Shown here: piece by piece, positions 45,514 to 55,136 of the stretch
Position numbering within the stretch: the first letter of the stretch is position 1
How the letters are laid out: every line of letters begins with the position of its first letter
Assembly: GCA_002390485.1 (NCBI GenBank)
Contig: DGPO01000092.1
Coordinates: 1,358 to 57,812 of the forward strand
Reading direction: 5' to 3'
Length of the DNA stretch: 56,455 nucleotides
Source of the DNA: Halieaceae bacterium UBA4438
GTDB taxonomy: Bacteria; Pseudomonadota; Gammaproteobacteria; Pseudomonadales; Halieaceae
The notes under the pieces: model-generated
The model's database searches: none
What the model saw: only the letters and a program-made list of their open reading frames with translations
What the model was told of the DNA's origin: nothing
Position numbers and translations under genes: made by a program

Positions 45514-46179
45514 GTGGCTGATCACCTTCAAGAGGAAGAGCAGTTAGATGCGATTAAGCAGTGGTGGGACGAAAACCGTGTCTCAGTGATTGCCGCCGTC
45601 GTGCTGACAATCGGTGGATCGTTTGGGTGGTCCCAGTATCAAGACTACACGGTGAGCACAGCAGATGCTGCTGCAAATGCTTACGATGAGGTACTCCAGT
45701 TAAAGCTTTCTGGCGAGTCTGCAGAACAACTCGCGGTGATGAGCCGCGGTCTACGCGAGCGTCACGCGGGTGACGCGTTTGCTGACTTTGCGTCGCTTCA
45801 GGTGGCCTCTGCTGCTGTTGAGGCTGGCGATCTTGCACTGGCAGAGCGTGAGCTTGAGTCGGTCATGGCCAGTGTTGATCTTGAGACAACGGTCGGGCAA
45901 CTGGCCCAGCTGCGACTTGCTCGAGTCCTCGCTGCAAATGGCAACGAGGCGCGCGCGATTGCTATTTTAGAGTTAGGTAGCGATTCGTTCCCAGCCAGTT
46001 ATGCACAAGCGCTGGGGGATGTTCACCTTGCGGCAGGTCGACAGGTACAAGCGCTGGAGGCGTATCGTACAGCGCAAACAGCATCGCTATCACTGGGTGG
46101 TCAGTTGGGCCTCGTTGACCTCAAGGTCAGTGGCTTATCGCTGAGAGAAACCAACGAGTCTACTGAGGTAAATCAGTAA
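45514..46179 (+). CDS. yfgM: YfgM-like ancillary SecYEG translocon subunit
   Basis: 221 residues from a GTG three bases after hisS. A cytoplasmic N-terminus HLQEEEQLDAIKQWWDENR leads into a single membrane helix (about 24-41), followed by a TPR-like periplasmic domain (for example YDEVLQLKLSGESAEQLAVM, LALAERELESVMASVD). YfgM works with PpiD near SecYEG. Its place between hisS and bamB is the conserved one. The stop overlaps bamB by one base (TAATG). Confidence 0.9.
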   Translation: MADHLQEEEQLDAIKQWWDENRVSVIAAVVLTIGGSFGWSQYQDYTVSTADAAANAYDEVLQLKLSGESAEQLAVMSRGLRERHAGDAFADFASLQVASAAVEAGDLALAERELESVMASVDLETTVGQLAQLRLARVLAANGNEARAIAILELGSDSFPASYAQALGDVHLAAGRQVQALEAYRTAQTASLSLGGQLGLVDLKVSGLSLRETNESTEVNQ

Positions 46180-47354
46180 TGAAGCTATGGCGTCTGCTGA
46201 TTATCAGCGTCTCGGTGGTCACGCTCAGTGGCTGTAATACCCTCCAGGATTGGTTTAACTCTGATGACGGTGAGGACCTGACTGCCCCCGTTGAGCTCGA
46301 GCGAATTGAGGCGACGGTAAAACTCAATAAGCAGTGGTCAACCAGTATTGGAGACGGACAGGGCAACGGGTTTTATAGAATTACGCCCGTACTTGAGAAT
46401 GGTGTTATTTACGCCGCCTCTAGCGATGGTGAAGTCGCTGCAATTGATGCCATAGACGGCAATCGGCTATGGCGCGTTGAGTTGGAACGGCCACTCTCTG
46501 GCGGCGTCGGTTATCACAACGACAGTGTGTATCTTGGTGGCGCTGACGGCTCAGTGCTGCAACTTTCGGCACGAGATGGCGAAGTTTTATGGGAAGCGGC
46601 TGTGTCCGGTGAAGTTCTCGCCGCACCCGCTGTTTCAGACGACTGGGTCATTGTTCAGACTTACGACGGTAAACTTTTGGGCTTTGAGGCCGGTGCTGAC
46701 GAGCCGACATGGACCTTTACGAGCGACGTCCCAGTATTGACGTTGCGAGGGACTTCAACACCCATTTTATTGGGTAATAACGCGATTGCTGGATTTGGCG
46801 ACGGTAAGGTCGTTGCCGTCGATGTGGATTCAGGAAATGTCAGTTGGGAGTCTCGTATTGGGGTTCCACAGGGCAGTTCTGAGATTGACCGAATCGTCGA
46901 TATCGACGGTACGATCACTCAGCAAGGCGTTGAGTTGTTCGTCTCGAGCTACCAAGGACGAGTTGCGGCCTTGGATACGCGTACTGGACGAAAACTGTGG
47001 CAACAGAACGTGTCCTCGGTCACGGGAACGCACGTGGGTTTCGGCAATGTGTATGTGACCGACGTGGACGGTACTGTCAGCGCATTTCTGCGCAATGGGC
47101 AGGGCGTACGCTGGCAAAATATTGAGCTGGGCTATCGTGAACTGTCCAGGCCAACCCCGATCAACAGTTACGTCGCTACCGTCGACTACGAGGGTTACCT
47201 TCACTTACTGTCGCAAGTTGACGGCACTATTGGCGGCCGGACTAAAGTCGGGGGGAGTGCGGCTCGAGCGGACATGATCTCTGACCGCGGTCGACTCTAC
47301 GTCTACACCGACAGCGGCCAGCTCCTCGCCTTTGAGTTAGAGGTTCGAGAATAA
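46179..47354 (+). CDS. bamB: Outer-membrane assembly lipoprotein BamB
   Basis: 391 residues with a lipoprotein signal [19 protein letters not shown] (Cys19). An eight-bladed PQQ-like propeller follows; blade motifs recur as [35 protein letters not shown] and [13 protein letters not shown]. BamB is the scaffold of the BAM complex that inserts beta-barrel proteins. It overlaps the stop of yfgM and is 4 nt before der. Confidence 0.95.
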   Translation: MKLWRLLIISVSVVTLSGCNTLQDWFNSDDGEDLTAPVELERIEATVKLNKQWSTSIGDGQGNGFYRITPVLENGVIYAASSDGEVAAIDAIDGNRLWRVELERPLSGGVGYHNDSVYLGGADGSVLQLSARDGEVLWEAAVSGEVLAAPAVSDDWVIVQTYDGKLLGFEAGADEPTWTFTSDVPVLTLRGTSTPILLGNNAIAGFGDGKVVAVDVDSGNVSWESRIGVPQGSSEIDRIVDIDGTITQQGVELFVSSYQGRVAALDTRTGRKLWQQNVSSVTGTHVGFGNVYVTDVDGTVSAFLRNGQGVRWQNIELGYRELSRPTPINSYVATVDYEGYLHLLSQVDGTIGGRTKVGGSAARADMISDRGRLYVYTDSGQLLAFELEVRE

Positions 47355-47358
47355 GCCA

Positions 47359-48777
47359 ATGCTACCCGTCATTGCGTTGGTTGGACGCCCTAATGTGGGC
47401 AAATCAACGCTATTTAATCAACTCACGAAGTCTCGTGATGCACTTGTCGCGAATCTTTCAGGCTTAACCCGTGATCGTCAGTACGGTGAAGGTCGCTGTG
47501 ATGAGCAGCGCTTCATTGTGATCGATACGGGAGGCATCACCGGCGAAGAAGCGGGCATAGACGCCGCGATGGCGGCGCAATCGCTGGCGGCCATTGACGA
47601 GGCTGATATCGTTTTATTAATGGTCGACGGTCGCGCAGGACTGCAAGTGGGTGACCAAGCGCTGGTTCGTTTGCTGCGAAGCCGCAGTAAGCCCTTTGAA
47701 CTGGTGGTGAACAAAATTGACGGGGTGGGAGAGGACGTAGCAGCGGCGGACTTCCACGGTCTGGGCGTCAGTGGGTTGCATACGATTGCAGCGACACACA
47801 ACCGTGGTGTGCGCGCAATGATTGCTGAGGTCATGGAACCGTTTGGCGAGACGCAGAGCGAGAACGACGATCTGGGCGGGGGTATTCGTGTTGCGGTTGT
47901 CGGTCGTCCAAACGTGGGTAAATCAACGCTGGTAAACAGGCTTTTAGGAGAAGATCGCGTTGTGGTCTTCGATGAGCCCGGCACCACTCGTGACAGTGTC
48001 TTCATTGAATATGAGCGGCACGGGCATACCTATACCTTGATCGATACTGCAGGCGTTAGGCGTCGAAAGAACGTTAAAGAGACAGTCGAAAAGTTTTCGA
48101 TTGTCAAAACGTTGAAAGCCATCGATCAAGCTAATGTGGTCATCTTACTGATGGACTCGCGAGAGGGCGTTGTCGATCAGGATCTTCATTTGTTGGGACA
48201 GTGCATCGAAGCAGGCCGGGGCCTCGTTGTTGCACTTAACAAATGGGATGGCATGGAGGCTGATGAGCGTGAGCGAGTCAAAGTCGAGCTTCAGCGGCGC
48301 TTGATTTTTGTGGACTACGCCGACATCCATTTTATTTCTGCGCTGCACGGGACCGGCGTGGGGCACTTGTATGATTCTATTCATGGAGCCTACGAGTCGG
48401 CCACTCGCAAACTGACAACGCCTAGGTTGACCAAATTACTTGAGGATGTTGTCGGGAGCCATCCACCGCCGATGGTGGGCGGTCGTCGCGTGAAGCTTCG
48501 ATACGCGCACATGGGAGGGCATAATCCGCCGCGAATCGTGATACACGGGAACTCTACTGACAACTTACCCCAAAGTTATGTGCGGTACTTGGAGAACGCA
48601 TTTCGCCGTGAGCTTGACCTTACTGGAACGCCCATTCGGATTGAATTGAGAACAGGAGAAAATCCCTACGCAGGACGAAAGAATAAACTGAGTGAGCGTC
48701 AGGTTCAGCGACGAAAACGGCTCGTGTCCCACATCAAGAAAGCGGATAAGAAGAAGAAAAACAAAAAGACGCAGTAA
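47359..48777 (+). CDS. der: Ribosome-associated GTPase Der (EngA)
   Basis: 472 residues with two tandem GTPase domains. The two P-loops are [14 protein letters not shown] (starting at residue 8) and [14 protein letters not shown] (about 183). The G3 motifs are DTGG and DTAG, and NKID and NKWD are G4. A KH-like C-terminal domain ([21 protein letters not shown]) and a lysine-rich tail follow. Der is an essential factor in 50S ribosome assembly. It is the last gene of this run. Confidence 0.97.
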   Translation: MLPVIALVGRPNVGKSTLFNQLTKSRDALVANLSGLTRDRQYGEGRCDEQRFIVIDTGGITGEEAGIDAAMAAQSLAAIDEADIVLLMVDGRAGLQVGDQALVRLLRSRSKPFELVVNKIDGVGEDVAAADFHGLGVSGLHTIAATHNRGVRAMIAEVMEPFGETQSENDDLGGGIRVAVVGRPNVGKSTLVNRLLGEDRVVVFDEPGTTRDSVFIEYERHGHTYTLIDTAGVRRRKNVKETVEKFSIVKTLKAIDQANVVILLMDSREGVVDQDLHLLGQCIEAGRGLVVALNKWDGMEADERERVKVELQRRLIFVDYADIHFISALHGTGVGHLYDSIHGAYESATRKLTTPRLTKLLEDVVGSHPPPMVGGRRVKLRYAHMGGHNPPRIVIHGNSTDNLPQSYVRYLENAFRRELDLTGTPIRIELRTGENPYAGRKNKLSERQVQRRKRLVSHIKKADKKKKNKKTQ

Positions 48778-48840
48778 CGTCAAAACAATCTAAATCTCCG
48801 CACATTTATTTATTTAAATTATGAGCGAGATATAAGTCAT

Positions 48841-48855
48841 TTATTTCACAAATAA
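48841..48855. repeat. Small inverted repeat upstream of aceA
   Basis: TTATTT-CAC-AAATAA is a perfect 6-bp inverted repeat in an AT-rich stretch between der and aceA. It lies 60 bp upstream of the aceA GTG. A regulator site is possible; chance is also plausible in AT-rich DNA. Confidence 0.25.
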
Positions 48856-48914
48856 CCACATCTCCCACATAGTGTGCGCTCTGAATCTGACATTACGTTA
48901 AGTAGGGGTGTGTT

Positions 48915-50501
48915 GTGAGCAATTACTCGGAGCAAGTTGAGAATCTGGCGGGTCTGGCAACGGCCGCCAATGGTGTGAGTGCGGAGCAAGCAGTGCGCAT
49001 GCGTCTGCAAAATCAGTTCAAGACGGGGCTCGATGTGGCGCGATATACCGCAGACATTATGCGACGCGATCTCGACGCCTACGATGCGGATACGTCTCAG
49101 TACACGCAATCATTGGGCTGCTGGCATGGATTTATTGGCCAACAGAAAATGATTGCCATTAAAAAGCATTTCGGTGATACCCGCCGACGTTACCTTTACC
49201 TGTCCGGTTGGATGATTGCGGCGCTGCGGTCTGAATTTGGCCCCTTGCCGGATCAGTCAATGCACGAAAAAACATCAGTACCATCGCTGATTGAAGAGCT
49301 GTATACGTTTTTGCGACAGGCTGATGCTCGTGAGCTTGGAGGCCTTTTTCGTCAACTCGATGCGGCGCGCAACGAGAATAACGACGTTCAAACGCGTGCG
49401 ATTATTAATCAGATCGACAATTTCCAGACACATGTCGTGCCGATCATTGCAGATATCGACGCTGGGTTTGGTAATGAGGAAGCGACTTACCTGCTCGCCA
49501 AGAAGATGATCGAGGCGGGTGCTTGCGCAATTCAAATTGAGAATCAGGTCTCTGATGAAAAACAGTGTGGGCACCAGGACGGAAAAGTAACGGTCCCCCA
49601 CGCTGACTTCCTCGCAAAGATTCGCGCGGTTCGCTATGCGTTCATAGAACTTGGTGTTGAAAATGGCATTATCGTCGCACGGACAGATTCACTCGGAGCC
49701 GGTTTGACCAAGCAAATTGCGGTCACCAATGAGCCGGGTGATCTTGGTGATTTATACAACAGCTTTATTGACGGTGACGTGGTGCAAAGTGCTGACGATC
49801 TAGCCAACGGCGACGTTGTGATGAAAGCCAATGGTGAGCTGATTCGTCCAAAGCGTCTCGCGTCTGGATTGTTCCGGTTCAAGCCCAACACGGGTGAAGA
49901 TCGCGTCGTTCTTGACTGTATTACGTCACTCCAAAACGGCGCTGACCTATTATGGATCGAGACAGAAAAGCCCCACGTTGGTCAGATAGCGCAAATGGTG
50001 AATCGAATTCGTGAGGAAGTACCTACTGCGAAGCTGGTTTACAACAACAGCCCTTCGTTTAACTGGACATTAAATTTCCGCCAGCAGGTCTTTGATATTT
50101 GGGCAGAAGAAGGGCGTGATGTCTCCGCGTATACGCGCGATGAATTGATGGCAGCTCAGTATGACGAGACTGAGCTTGGGCTTGAGGCAGATCGTAAAAT
50201 CCAGTCTTTCCAGGCTGACGCGGCCCGTGAAGCCGGTATTTTCCATCACTTGATAACGTTGCCCACCTACCACACGGCGGCACTGTCCACAGATAACCTG
50301 GCCAAAGAGTACTTTGGTGAAGCGGGAATGCTGGGCTATGTTGCCGGCGTTCAGCGAAAAGAGATTCGCCAGGGCATCGCCTGTGTGCGGCATCAAAATA
50401 TGGCGGGCTCTGATATGGGCGACGATCATAAGGAATACTTTTCGGGTGATGCGGCGCTGAAAGCGGGTGGCGCGGACAATACAATGAATCAATTCGGGTA
50501 A
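48915..50501 (+). CDS. aceA: Isocitrate lyase (Pseudomonas type)
   Basis: 528 residues from a GTG at 48915 with AGGGG 8 nt upstream. The active-site loop is KQCGHQDGKVTVPHADFLAK, the variant found in the longer lyases of Pseudomonas and relatives. ADIDAGFGNEEATYLLAKKM carries the Mg-binding Asp residues, and NSPSFNWTL is the substrate loop. It splits isocitrate to glyoxylate and succinate in the glyoxylate shunt, which is needed for growth on acetate, fatty acids or alkanes. No malate synthase is in the window. A strong terminator follows. Confidence 0.95.
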   Translation: MSNYSEQVENLAGLATAANGVSAEQAVRMRLQNQFKTGLDVARYTADIMRRDLDAYDADTSQYTQSLGCWHGFIGQQKMIAIKKHFGDTRRRYLYLSGWMIAALRSEFGPLPDQSMHEKTSVPSLIEELYTFLRQADARELGGLFRQLDAARNENNDVQTRAIINQIDNFQTHVVPIIADIDAGFGNEEATYLLAKKMIEAGACAIQIENQVSDEKQCGHQDGKVTVPHADFLAKIRAVRYAFIELGVENGIIVARTDSLGAGLTKQIAVTNEPGDLGDLYNSFIDGDVVQSADDLANGDVVMKANGELIRPKRLASGLFRFKPNTGEDRVVLDCITSLQNGADLLWIETEKPHVGQIAQMVNRIREEVPTAKLVYNNSPSFNWTLNFRQQVFDIWAEEGRDVSAYTRDELMAAQYDETELGLEADRKIQSFQADAAREAGIFHHLITLPTYHTAALSTDNLAKEYFGEAGMLGYVAGVQRKEIRQGIACVRHQNMAGSDMGDDHKEYFSGDAALKAGGADNTMNQFG

Positions 50502-50523
50502 GCATGCCGAATGAGTGGTTAGC

Positions 50524-50551
50524 GCCCGGTCATTTGACTGGGCTTTTTTTT
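50524..50551 (+). terminator. Intrinsic terminator of aceA
   Basis: GCCCGGTCA pairs with TGACTGGGC (9 bp, one G-T pair, 2-nt loop as drawn) and is followed by eight Ts (50544-50551). It begins 22 nt after the aceA stop codon. Confidence 0.94.
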
Positions 50552-50568
50552 GGCCGTGACTTGCCAAA

Positions 50569-51150
50569 GTGCCCAGACCAAAGCAAAGTTCCAAAATGAA
50601 ATGGGAAAATATAGATCAACAAGTGTGTTCAGTTGCCCGTGCGCTGTCGATTGTCGGTGAGCGTTGGACGCTACTCATTATTCGCGATGCGTTCAAGGGC
50701 ACTCGACGGTTTGAAGGGTTTCATAAAAACTTAGGTGTCACGCGGCACAGACTGACGGAGCGTCTCACGATGCTGGTTGAGTCTGGGGTCTTGACGAAAG
50801 TGCCGTACCGGACGAATCCCGAGCGTTTTGAGTACCGCCTGACACGAATGGGGCTGGGGCTTTACCCCGTTTTAATGAGCCTCAGCCATTGGGGCGATCA
50901 ATGGCTGGCAGATGAAAATGGGCCACCGATGACGTATTGGCACAGTCGATGCGCTAGCGGATGTGATCCTCAACTCGCCTGTAGCGGCTGTGGCGAGCCC
51001 CTACGCCCGGAAGAGGTATCCGCGAAGCTAGGCAATGAGTTGAGTGAATATGTGGCACACTTGGAACGTCAGGGTTTGGCCGTGCCCAGTGATGCCGAGT
51101 TGCCCAGGCAAGCCGGTGAATACCGATTAGCCCAGAATAAAAAGGAATGA
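50569..51150 (+). CDS. HxlR-family transcriptional regulator
   Basis: 193 residues from the GTG at 50569; an ATG nine codons on (50596, MKWENIDQQVC) is equally possible, and neither has a clear RBS. The HxlR winged helix is complete: CSVARALSIVGERWTLLIIRD, then FEGFHKNLGVTRHRLTERLTML and a wing VPYRTNPERFEYRLT. The C-terminal tail carries four cysteines (CASGC and CSGCGEPL), which could bind zinc or sense redox. Regulators of this family often control a neighbouring gene. Here that gene is the aldolase, whose start overlaps or abuts the stop. Confidence 0.88.
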   Translation: MPRPKQSSKMKWENIDQQVCSVARALSIVGERWTLLIIRDAFKGTRRFEGFHKNLGVTRHRLTERLTMLVESGVLTKVPYRTNPERFEYRLTRMGLGLYPVLMSLSHWGDQWLADENGPPMTYWHSRCASGCDPQLACSGCGEPLRPEEVSAKLGNELSEYVAHLERQGLAVPSDAELPRQAGEYRLAQNKKE

Positions 51151-51155
51151 GGAAT

Positions 51156-51941
51156 ATGAACCAGCAAGCGAACAATCTGATTATGAACGCTGACGAGAAC
51201 ATGGGTAATGTTGAGCGTGCCCCCCTTGATGAGCAGCTTTTCCGCAAGCAACGTTTAGCGGCTGCGCTGCGTATCTTTGGGCGTTTCGGATTTGATGAGG
51301 GTGTTGCGGGCCATATCACCGTCCGAGATCCACTGGATCCTGAGACATTTTGGGTCAACCCCATGGGGCGGTCATTTAAGATGATGCGCGTATCGGACCT
51401 TATCCGTGTCGATCACAGTGGGACGATTGTCGAGGGAAGCGGTATTTTAAATGGCGCCGCCTTTACCATTCACAGCCAGATTCACGCGGCGCGTCCCGAC
51501 GTGACCGCGGCGGCGCATGCCCATTCTATTTACGGTAAAACCTGGTCGACACTCGGGCGGCTGCTCGATCCGTTGACCCAAGACGCCTGCGCTTTTTATG
51601 GCGATCACGCCCTGTTAGATGATTACACGGGGGTTGTTGTCGATATGGACGAGGGTGAGCGTCTTGCGAAGACCTTGGGAGAGGGTAAGGCCATTATTTT
51701 GAAAAATCACGGACACCTCACTGTCGGTCAGTCCATTGAAGAAGCAACGTGGTGGTATGTCACGATGGAGCGTTCATGCCAAGCACAGCTGATGGCCGAG
51801 GCGGTCGGTAATACGAAACCTATTCCTCATGAAATGGCGCTACACACACAAAAACAAGTGGGAAGTACGCTTGCAGGTTGGTTTAGTGGACAGCCACTTT
51901 TTGATGTTATTTTGAGTGAGCAACCAGAACTTTTAGACTGA
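51156..51941 (+). CDS. Class II aldolase/adducin family protein
   Basis: 261 residues from the ATG at 51156, which has AAGGA 9 nt upstream. An ATG at 51147 that overlaps the regulator stop (ATGA) has a less favourable RBS. The zinc-site histidines are in AAAHAHSIYGKTWSTL and ILKNHGHLTVGQSIEEA, and GVAGHITVRDP precedes them. Family members are aldolases or decarboxylases of small phosphorylated or hydroxy-acid substrates. The substrate here is unknown. The HxlR gene directly upstream probably regulates it. Confidence 0.88.
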   Translation: MNQQANNLIMNADENMGNVERAPLDEQLFRKQRLAAALRIFGRFGFDEGVAGHITVRDPLDPETFWVNPMGRSFKMMRVSDLIRVDHSGTIVEGSGILNGAAFTIHSQIHAARPDVTAAAHAHSIYGKTWSTLGRLLDPLTQDACAFYGDHALLDDYTGVVVDMDEGERLAKTLGEGKAIILKNHGHLTVGQSIEEATWWYVTMERSCQAQLMAEAVGNTKPIPHEMALHTQKQVGSTLAGWFSGQPLFDVILSEQPELLD

Positions 51942-51965
51942 CAGGGGGTGGGTGTTTTACCTGTC
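51940..51965. other. Stem-loop between convergent aldolase and membrane-protein genes
   Basis: GACAGG (51940-51945) and CCTGTC (51960-51965) form a perfect 6-bp stem with a 14-nt loop overlapping the aldolase stop codon. No T tract follows on either side, so any terminator function is doubtful. Confidence 0.25.
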
Positions 51966-51975
51966 GGTTAACGCA

Positions 51976-52572
51976 CTAGACTGAGGCAGAAAAGTGGGGT
52001 CGGTTGAACGCGCCCAACAACACCGCAACGTTGAGCGCTTGAACCGCTAATAAAGGGTAATGAATTGCTTGAACGAGCGTCGGTGGGTCATCGGTTCCGA
52101 GCGAGTGACGCGCCCATTGATAGAACGCGGCTGCAAAAGCGAGACCGAGTAGCGCTCCGACGGACTTTCCAATATCCACAATCTTGAGTTGATCCTTCGC
52201 GATGAGCAGGGTTTCAAATCGAACGAGGTAGCTCCCGAAAATCAGTGCAACCTGAAAACCCAGATAAATACCTGCGGCTAATGCGAAGCCCGGCGGGTAG
52301 AGCAGAATAGCGATGACGCTAATGAGAGCGACGACCTCCACAGTGATCGAGATTCGAAAAAACCACTTGAGATTAAATAGCCGCGAATAGGCCAGCGCAA
52401 CCACGGATGTACCGATGCTGAATCCAATACCCCCTGCAGAGAAAATCTCAGGCGCCAGGGGGGTCATTAAGCCAACGTAGGCAGTACCCCAAACCCCTTG
52501 GAAAAATGCATTGATGGATTTATAAGCAATGAATCGATTGAGACGAATGGCCTTGTGAGTCGCCTCCGCCAT
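51976..52572 (-). CDS. Unrecognised six-helix membrane protein in the B12 operon
   Basis: 198 residues. About six hydrophobic segments are visible, near 22-40, 45-64, 70-91, 94-116, 133-152 and 168-188. A positively charged loop reads YSRLFNLKWFF, and a conserved-looking stretch RFETLLIAKDQLKIVDIGKS lies between helices four and five. The protein has no cysteine at all. I do not recognise the family; a half-size MFS-like or EamA-like fold is conceivable. Its ATG follows the cobO stop codon with no intervening base, so it is almost certainly translated with cobO. It therefore probably belongs to the riboswitch-controlled btuB-cobO transcript. A corrinoid transport or salvage role is inference from context only. 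Confidence 0.85.
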   Translation of the reverse strand: MAEATHKAIRLNRFIAYKSINAFFQGVWGTAYVGLMTPLAPEIFSAGGIGFSIGTSVVALAYSRLFNLKWFFRISITVEVVALISVIAILLYPPGFALAAGIYLGFQVALIFGSYLVRFETLLIAKDQLKIVDIGKSVGALLGLAFAAAFYQWARHSLGTDDPPTLVQAIHYPLLAVQALNVAVLLGAFNRPHFSASV

Positions 52573-53172
52573 CTAGTAGTCGACGCCTTTTCGCGCTTTA
52601 ACGCCCGCATTAAAGGCATGCTTTATATCTTTTACCTCTGAGACGGTGTCTGCCAGATTTTGAAGTGCTGTGCCGCCACCGCGGCCCGTGATGACAACAC
52701 TTTGATGCGGAGGTCGATCATCAACGGTGCCGATGACTTCGGATTCACTGAGGTAACCAAAGGCGAGCATGTAAGTGAGTTCATCAAGGATAACGAGATC
52801 GTAATTGGGATCCGTGAGCATACGAGAGGCCTCGCGCCAAGTTCGCTGCGCAGCGTCAATATCGGCTTGCCGATCTTGTGTGTCCCATGTAAACCCCGTA
52901 CCCATTTGATAAAAATCAGACTGAGGCAGGTTTTCGCGCGCGAAGAGTTCTTCACCTGATAACTGTTCGCCCTTGATGAACTGCACAATACCGACTCTCT
53001 GGCCATAACCCATTGCGCGCATGACCATACCAAATGCAGAACTGGTTTTGCCCTTACCATTGCCGGTAAGCAACACCACGAGGCTTTTGTCAGTATCTGC
53101 GGCAGCGATAGAGGCGTCGACGTTTGTCTTCTGTTTCTCCATCGACGCTTTGTGTTTTGCGTCCTTGTTCAT
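52573..53172 (-). CDS. cobO: Corrinoid adenosyltransferase CobO (BtuR)
   Basis: 199 residues. The Walker A motif is GNGKGKTS (37-44). IVQFIKGEQLSGEELF, MGTGFTWDTQDR and YDLVILDELTYMLAFGYL are typical of CobO/BtuR. SVVITGRGGGTALQNLADTVSEV ends the core. It transfers adenosine from ATP to cob(I)alamin or its precursors. It lies 9 nt downstream of btuB. A charged N-terminal extension of about 25 residues precedes the core. The next gene starts immediately after its stop. Confidence 0.95.
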   Translation of the reverse strand: MNKDAKHKASMEKQKTNVDASIAAADTDKSLVVLLTGNGKGKTSSAFGMVMRAMGYGQRVGIVQFIKGEQLSGEELFARENLPQSDFYQMGTGFTWDTQDRQADIDAAQRTWREASRMLTDPNYDLVILDELTYMLAFGYLSESEVIGTVDDRPPHQSVVITGRGGGTALQNLADTVSEVKDIKHAFNAGVKARKGVDY

Positions 53173-53181
53173 CGAACATCC

Positions 53182-55023
53182 CTAAAGCGTAAGATTTATA
53201 CCCAGATACAGTGCCCGACGAGGGCTGCGATATCCAACAATGTCGGTGTACTTCTGGTTAGCCAGATTTTCCGCTCGAACCGAGAGTTTGACATTGTTTG
53301 TGATGTTATAGGCGTAACTCGCATCGACGACCGCGTAGTCCTTAAGGTCGCCCCCAAACTCGTCGACGCGATCTGCGGTCTGACGCGCTGTGAGCATCCA
53401 ATTTGACCGATCGTCTGTGTAGCGGGCGCTCAGTTGAGAGGTCAGACCAGGACGATAGGGCAGTGGGGCGCCGGAAGCATCGTCAGCGTCGAGTTGGGAC
53501 ACAAAGCCGCCAACAGCGAGGCGATCCGAAAGCTGCCATGAGGCTGACGCCTCGACGCCGGTTGACTGGCTTTTACCCTGAATCTGTACATAACCACTGT
53601 AGCCCACTAAGTCGAAAATAATCGCGTCTGTAATGTCCTGGTCGAAGTAGGTGATCTCCCAGACCAACGCGCCACTGGTGTCACGTAAGCCCAGCTCCCA
53701 ACCAGCGCTTTGCTCCTCAGACAGCGGTTGATCGGCTGCGGGAGCATAGGCCCATGGCCCACTGTTGTAGCCTATTTCATAGGGCGATGGCGCTCTGAAA
53801 CCCGTGCCCGCCGCAATTTTAAGCACAACATTATCCAGTGGCGTTTGAGAGAGTGCCGTGAGTCTCCAAGAGGTGTGACGACCGAAATCGTCGTTGTCGT
53901 CCGACCGGATGCCCGCGGACAGTGTGAGTCGCTCTGACTGGCGTCTTAGGTTTACAAAAGTCGCGTTATTGTCGCGCGTGCGTTGATCAGCACCATCGTC
54001 GTACCCCTGCTCATCAAGATCGATCCCCACGGTGAGGCTCAAGTCGTTCGTCAGATTACGACTGTGCAAGGCCGAGATCTGACGATTTTTGCCTTGAGTA
54101 CTAAAGCCTACGGTATTGTCTGTTGCATAGGCTCGTTCGCTATTGCTCTCGCTCCATCTGACTTGCGACGATTGGCCCTCGCCAGTGTGCTCAAGCAGCA
54201 GCGATTGGCTGTCATTTTGATAATCGTCTCGGCAATTATTGCTGGTGGTAAAGCTCGCCGTGTAGCACAGATCGTAGTCCGTCTCGGCACGGACCTCACG
54301 GGCGCTCAGGGTTGCGCTCCAATTTCTCCAGGTTGGCGTGGTGTAGGTGAGTTGGTAACTCTCGTTGTCGTATCCATCGTCGTCGTTAAGGGTGACGTCA
54401 TCGAGTCGCGCATTGAAGCCGTCGAGTGTCATCTGACTGATGGAAATCGAGCCCTCACCGAGGTCACTTGCACCCGAGCTCAAGACCATCGACTCGCTTT
54501 GAAAACCGTATCCTCCCAGCTCAGCACTCATCAAAACGGAGGGCTGACTCGATCCTCTTCGACTACTCAGAGCGATTACCCCACCGGCGTCAGCGCCCCA
54601 CAAAAGCCCTTGAGTCCCGCGCAATACCTCGATGCGGTCGAGCGAATTTGAGACGATGTGTTCCATACGAGGGCCGATTTGAGGCGACGAGGGGTCGCTA
54701 ATATCAACACCGTCGAGTAACACCTTTGTTCTAAAACCATCTTGACCGCGTATCCGCACACCGCTGACGGCACCGATGCCACCCGTTTGAGTGGCGGTAA
54801 TACCGACCTCTGATTCAAGCAGCTGTGGCAACGTTGCGGAGCCAAGCGCAGAGATCAGCGCTCGATCAAGTACGTTAACTGACACGGCTAACGCGTCACT
54901 TGCAGTGTTTATGCGGTCCGCGACAACAACCGTTTCCTCGATCGTACTGGCAAATAGCGATTGGGGGAGGAAGGCTAACAGCACTGCGGCTGCAAGCGGA
55001 CTGTACGAGAACTTCAAGGTCAT
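53182..55023 (-). CDS. btuB: TonB-dependent cobalamin receptor BtuB-like
   Basis: 613 residues from the ATG at 55023 with GGAG 7 nt upstream; the longer open frame includes riboswitch sequence. A signal peptide (about 1-26) precedes a TonB-box-like ETVVVADRI. The plug domain is typical: QLLESEVGITATQTGGIG, VSGVRIRGQDGFRTKVLLDG and IEVLRGTQGLLWGADAGGVI. The barrel is small, as in BtuB. The identity rests on size, plug wording, the cobalamin riboswitch upstream and cobO downstream. It carries corrinoids across the outer membrane. No btuC, btuD or btuF is present beside it. Confidence 0.92.
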   Translation of the reverse strand: MTLKFSYSPLAAAVLLAFLPQSLFASTIEETVVVADRINTASDALAVSVNVLDRALISALGSATLPQLLESEVGITATQTGGIGAVSGVRIRGQDGFRTKVLLDGVDISDPSSPQIGPRMEHIVSNSLDRIEVLRGTQGLLWGADAGGVIALSSRRGSSQPSVLMSAELGGYGFQSESMVLSSGASDLGEGSISISQMTLDGFNARLDDVTLNDDDGYDNESYQLTYTTPTWRNWSATLSAREVRAETDYDLCYTASFTTSNNCRDDYQNDSQSLLLEHTGEGQSSQVRWSESNSERAYATDNTVGFSTQGKNRQISALHSRNLTNDLSLTVGIDLDEQGYDDGADQRTRDNNATFVNLRRQSERLTLSAGIRSDDNDDFGRHTSWRLTALSQTPLDNVVLKIAAGTGFRAPSPYEIGYNSGPWAYAPAADQPLSEEQSAGWELGLRDTSGALVWEITYFDQDITDAIIFDLVGYSGYVQIQGKSQSTGVEASASWQLSDRLAVGGFVSQLDADDASGAPLPYRPGLTSQLSARYTDDRSNWMLTARQTADRVDEFGGDLKDYAVVDASYAYNITNNVKLSVRAENLANQKYTDIVGYRSPRRALYLGINLTL

Positions 55024-55029
55024 AAAAGG

Positions 55030-55052
55030 CTCCTGTAACTCACATTCAGAAG
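55030..55052 (-). promoter_or_regulatory. Putative SD-sequestering stem of the riboswitch expression platform
   Basis: On the minus strand CTTCTG (55052-55047) can pair with CAGGAG (55035-55030), five Watson-Crick pairs and one G-T, with an 11-nt loop. The latter includes the btuB Shine-Dalgarno sequence. Closing it would block translation. It is a model from pairing alone. Confidence 0.35.
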
Positions 55053-55136
55053 CGGGAGACTGCAAAGAGGCGGCGTACTCGAGTGGCATCGGGCACTGAC
55101 CCTCTGCTGGTGCCCACCGCGCCATTGGGTTTGTTT

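Noticed and set aside
50070..50594. 174-codon minus-strand frame over the end of aceA and its terminator
   Set aside because: It crosses a strong plus-strand terminator and is antisense to aceA; no family similarity.
53983..54651. 222-codon open frame on the plus strand inside btuB
   Set aside because: It lies entirely antisense to btuB, has no RBS or family resemblance, and its composition reflects the strand opposite a receptor barrel.
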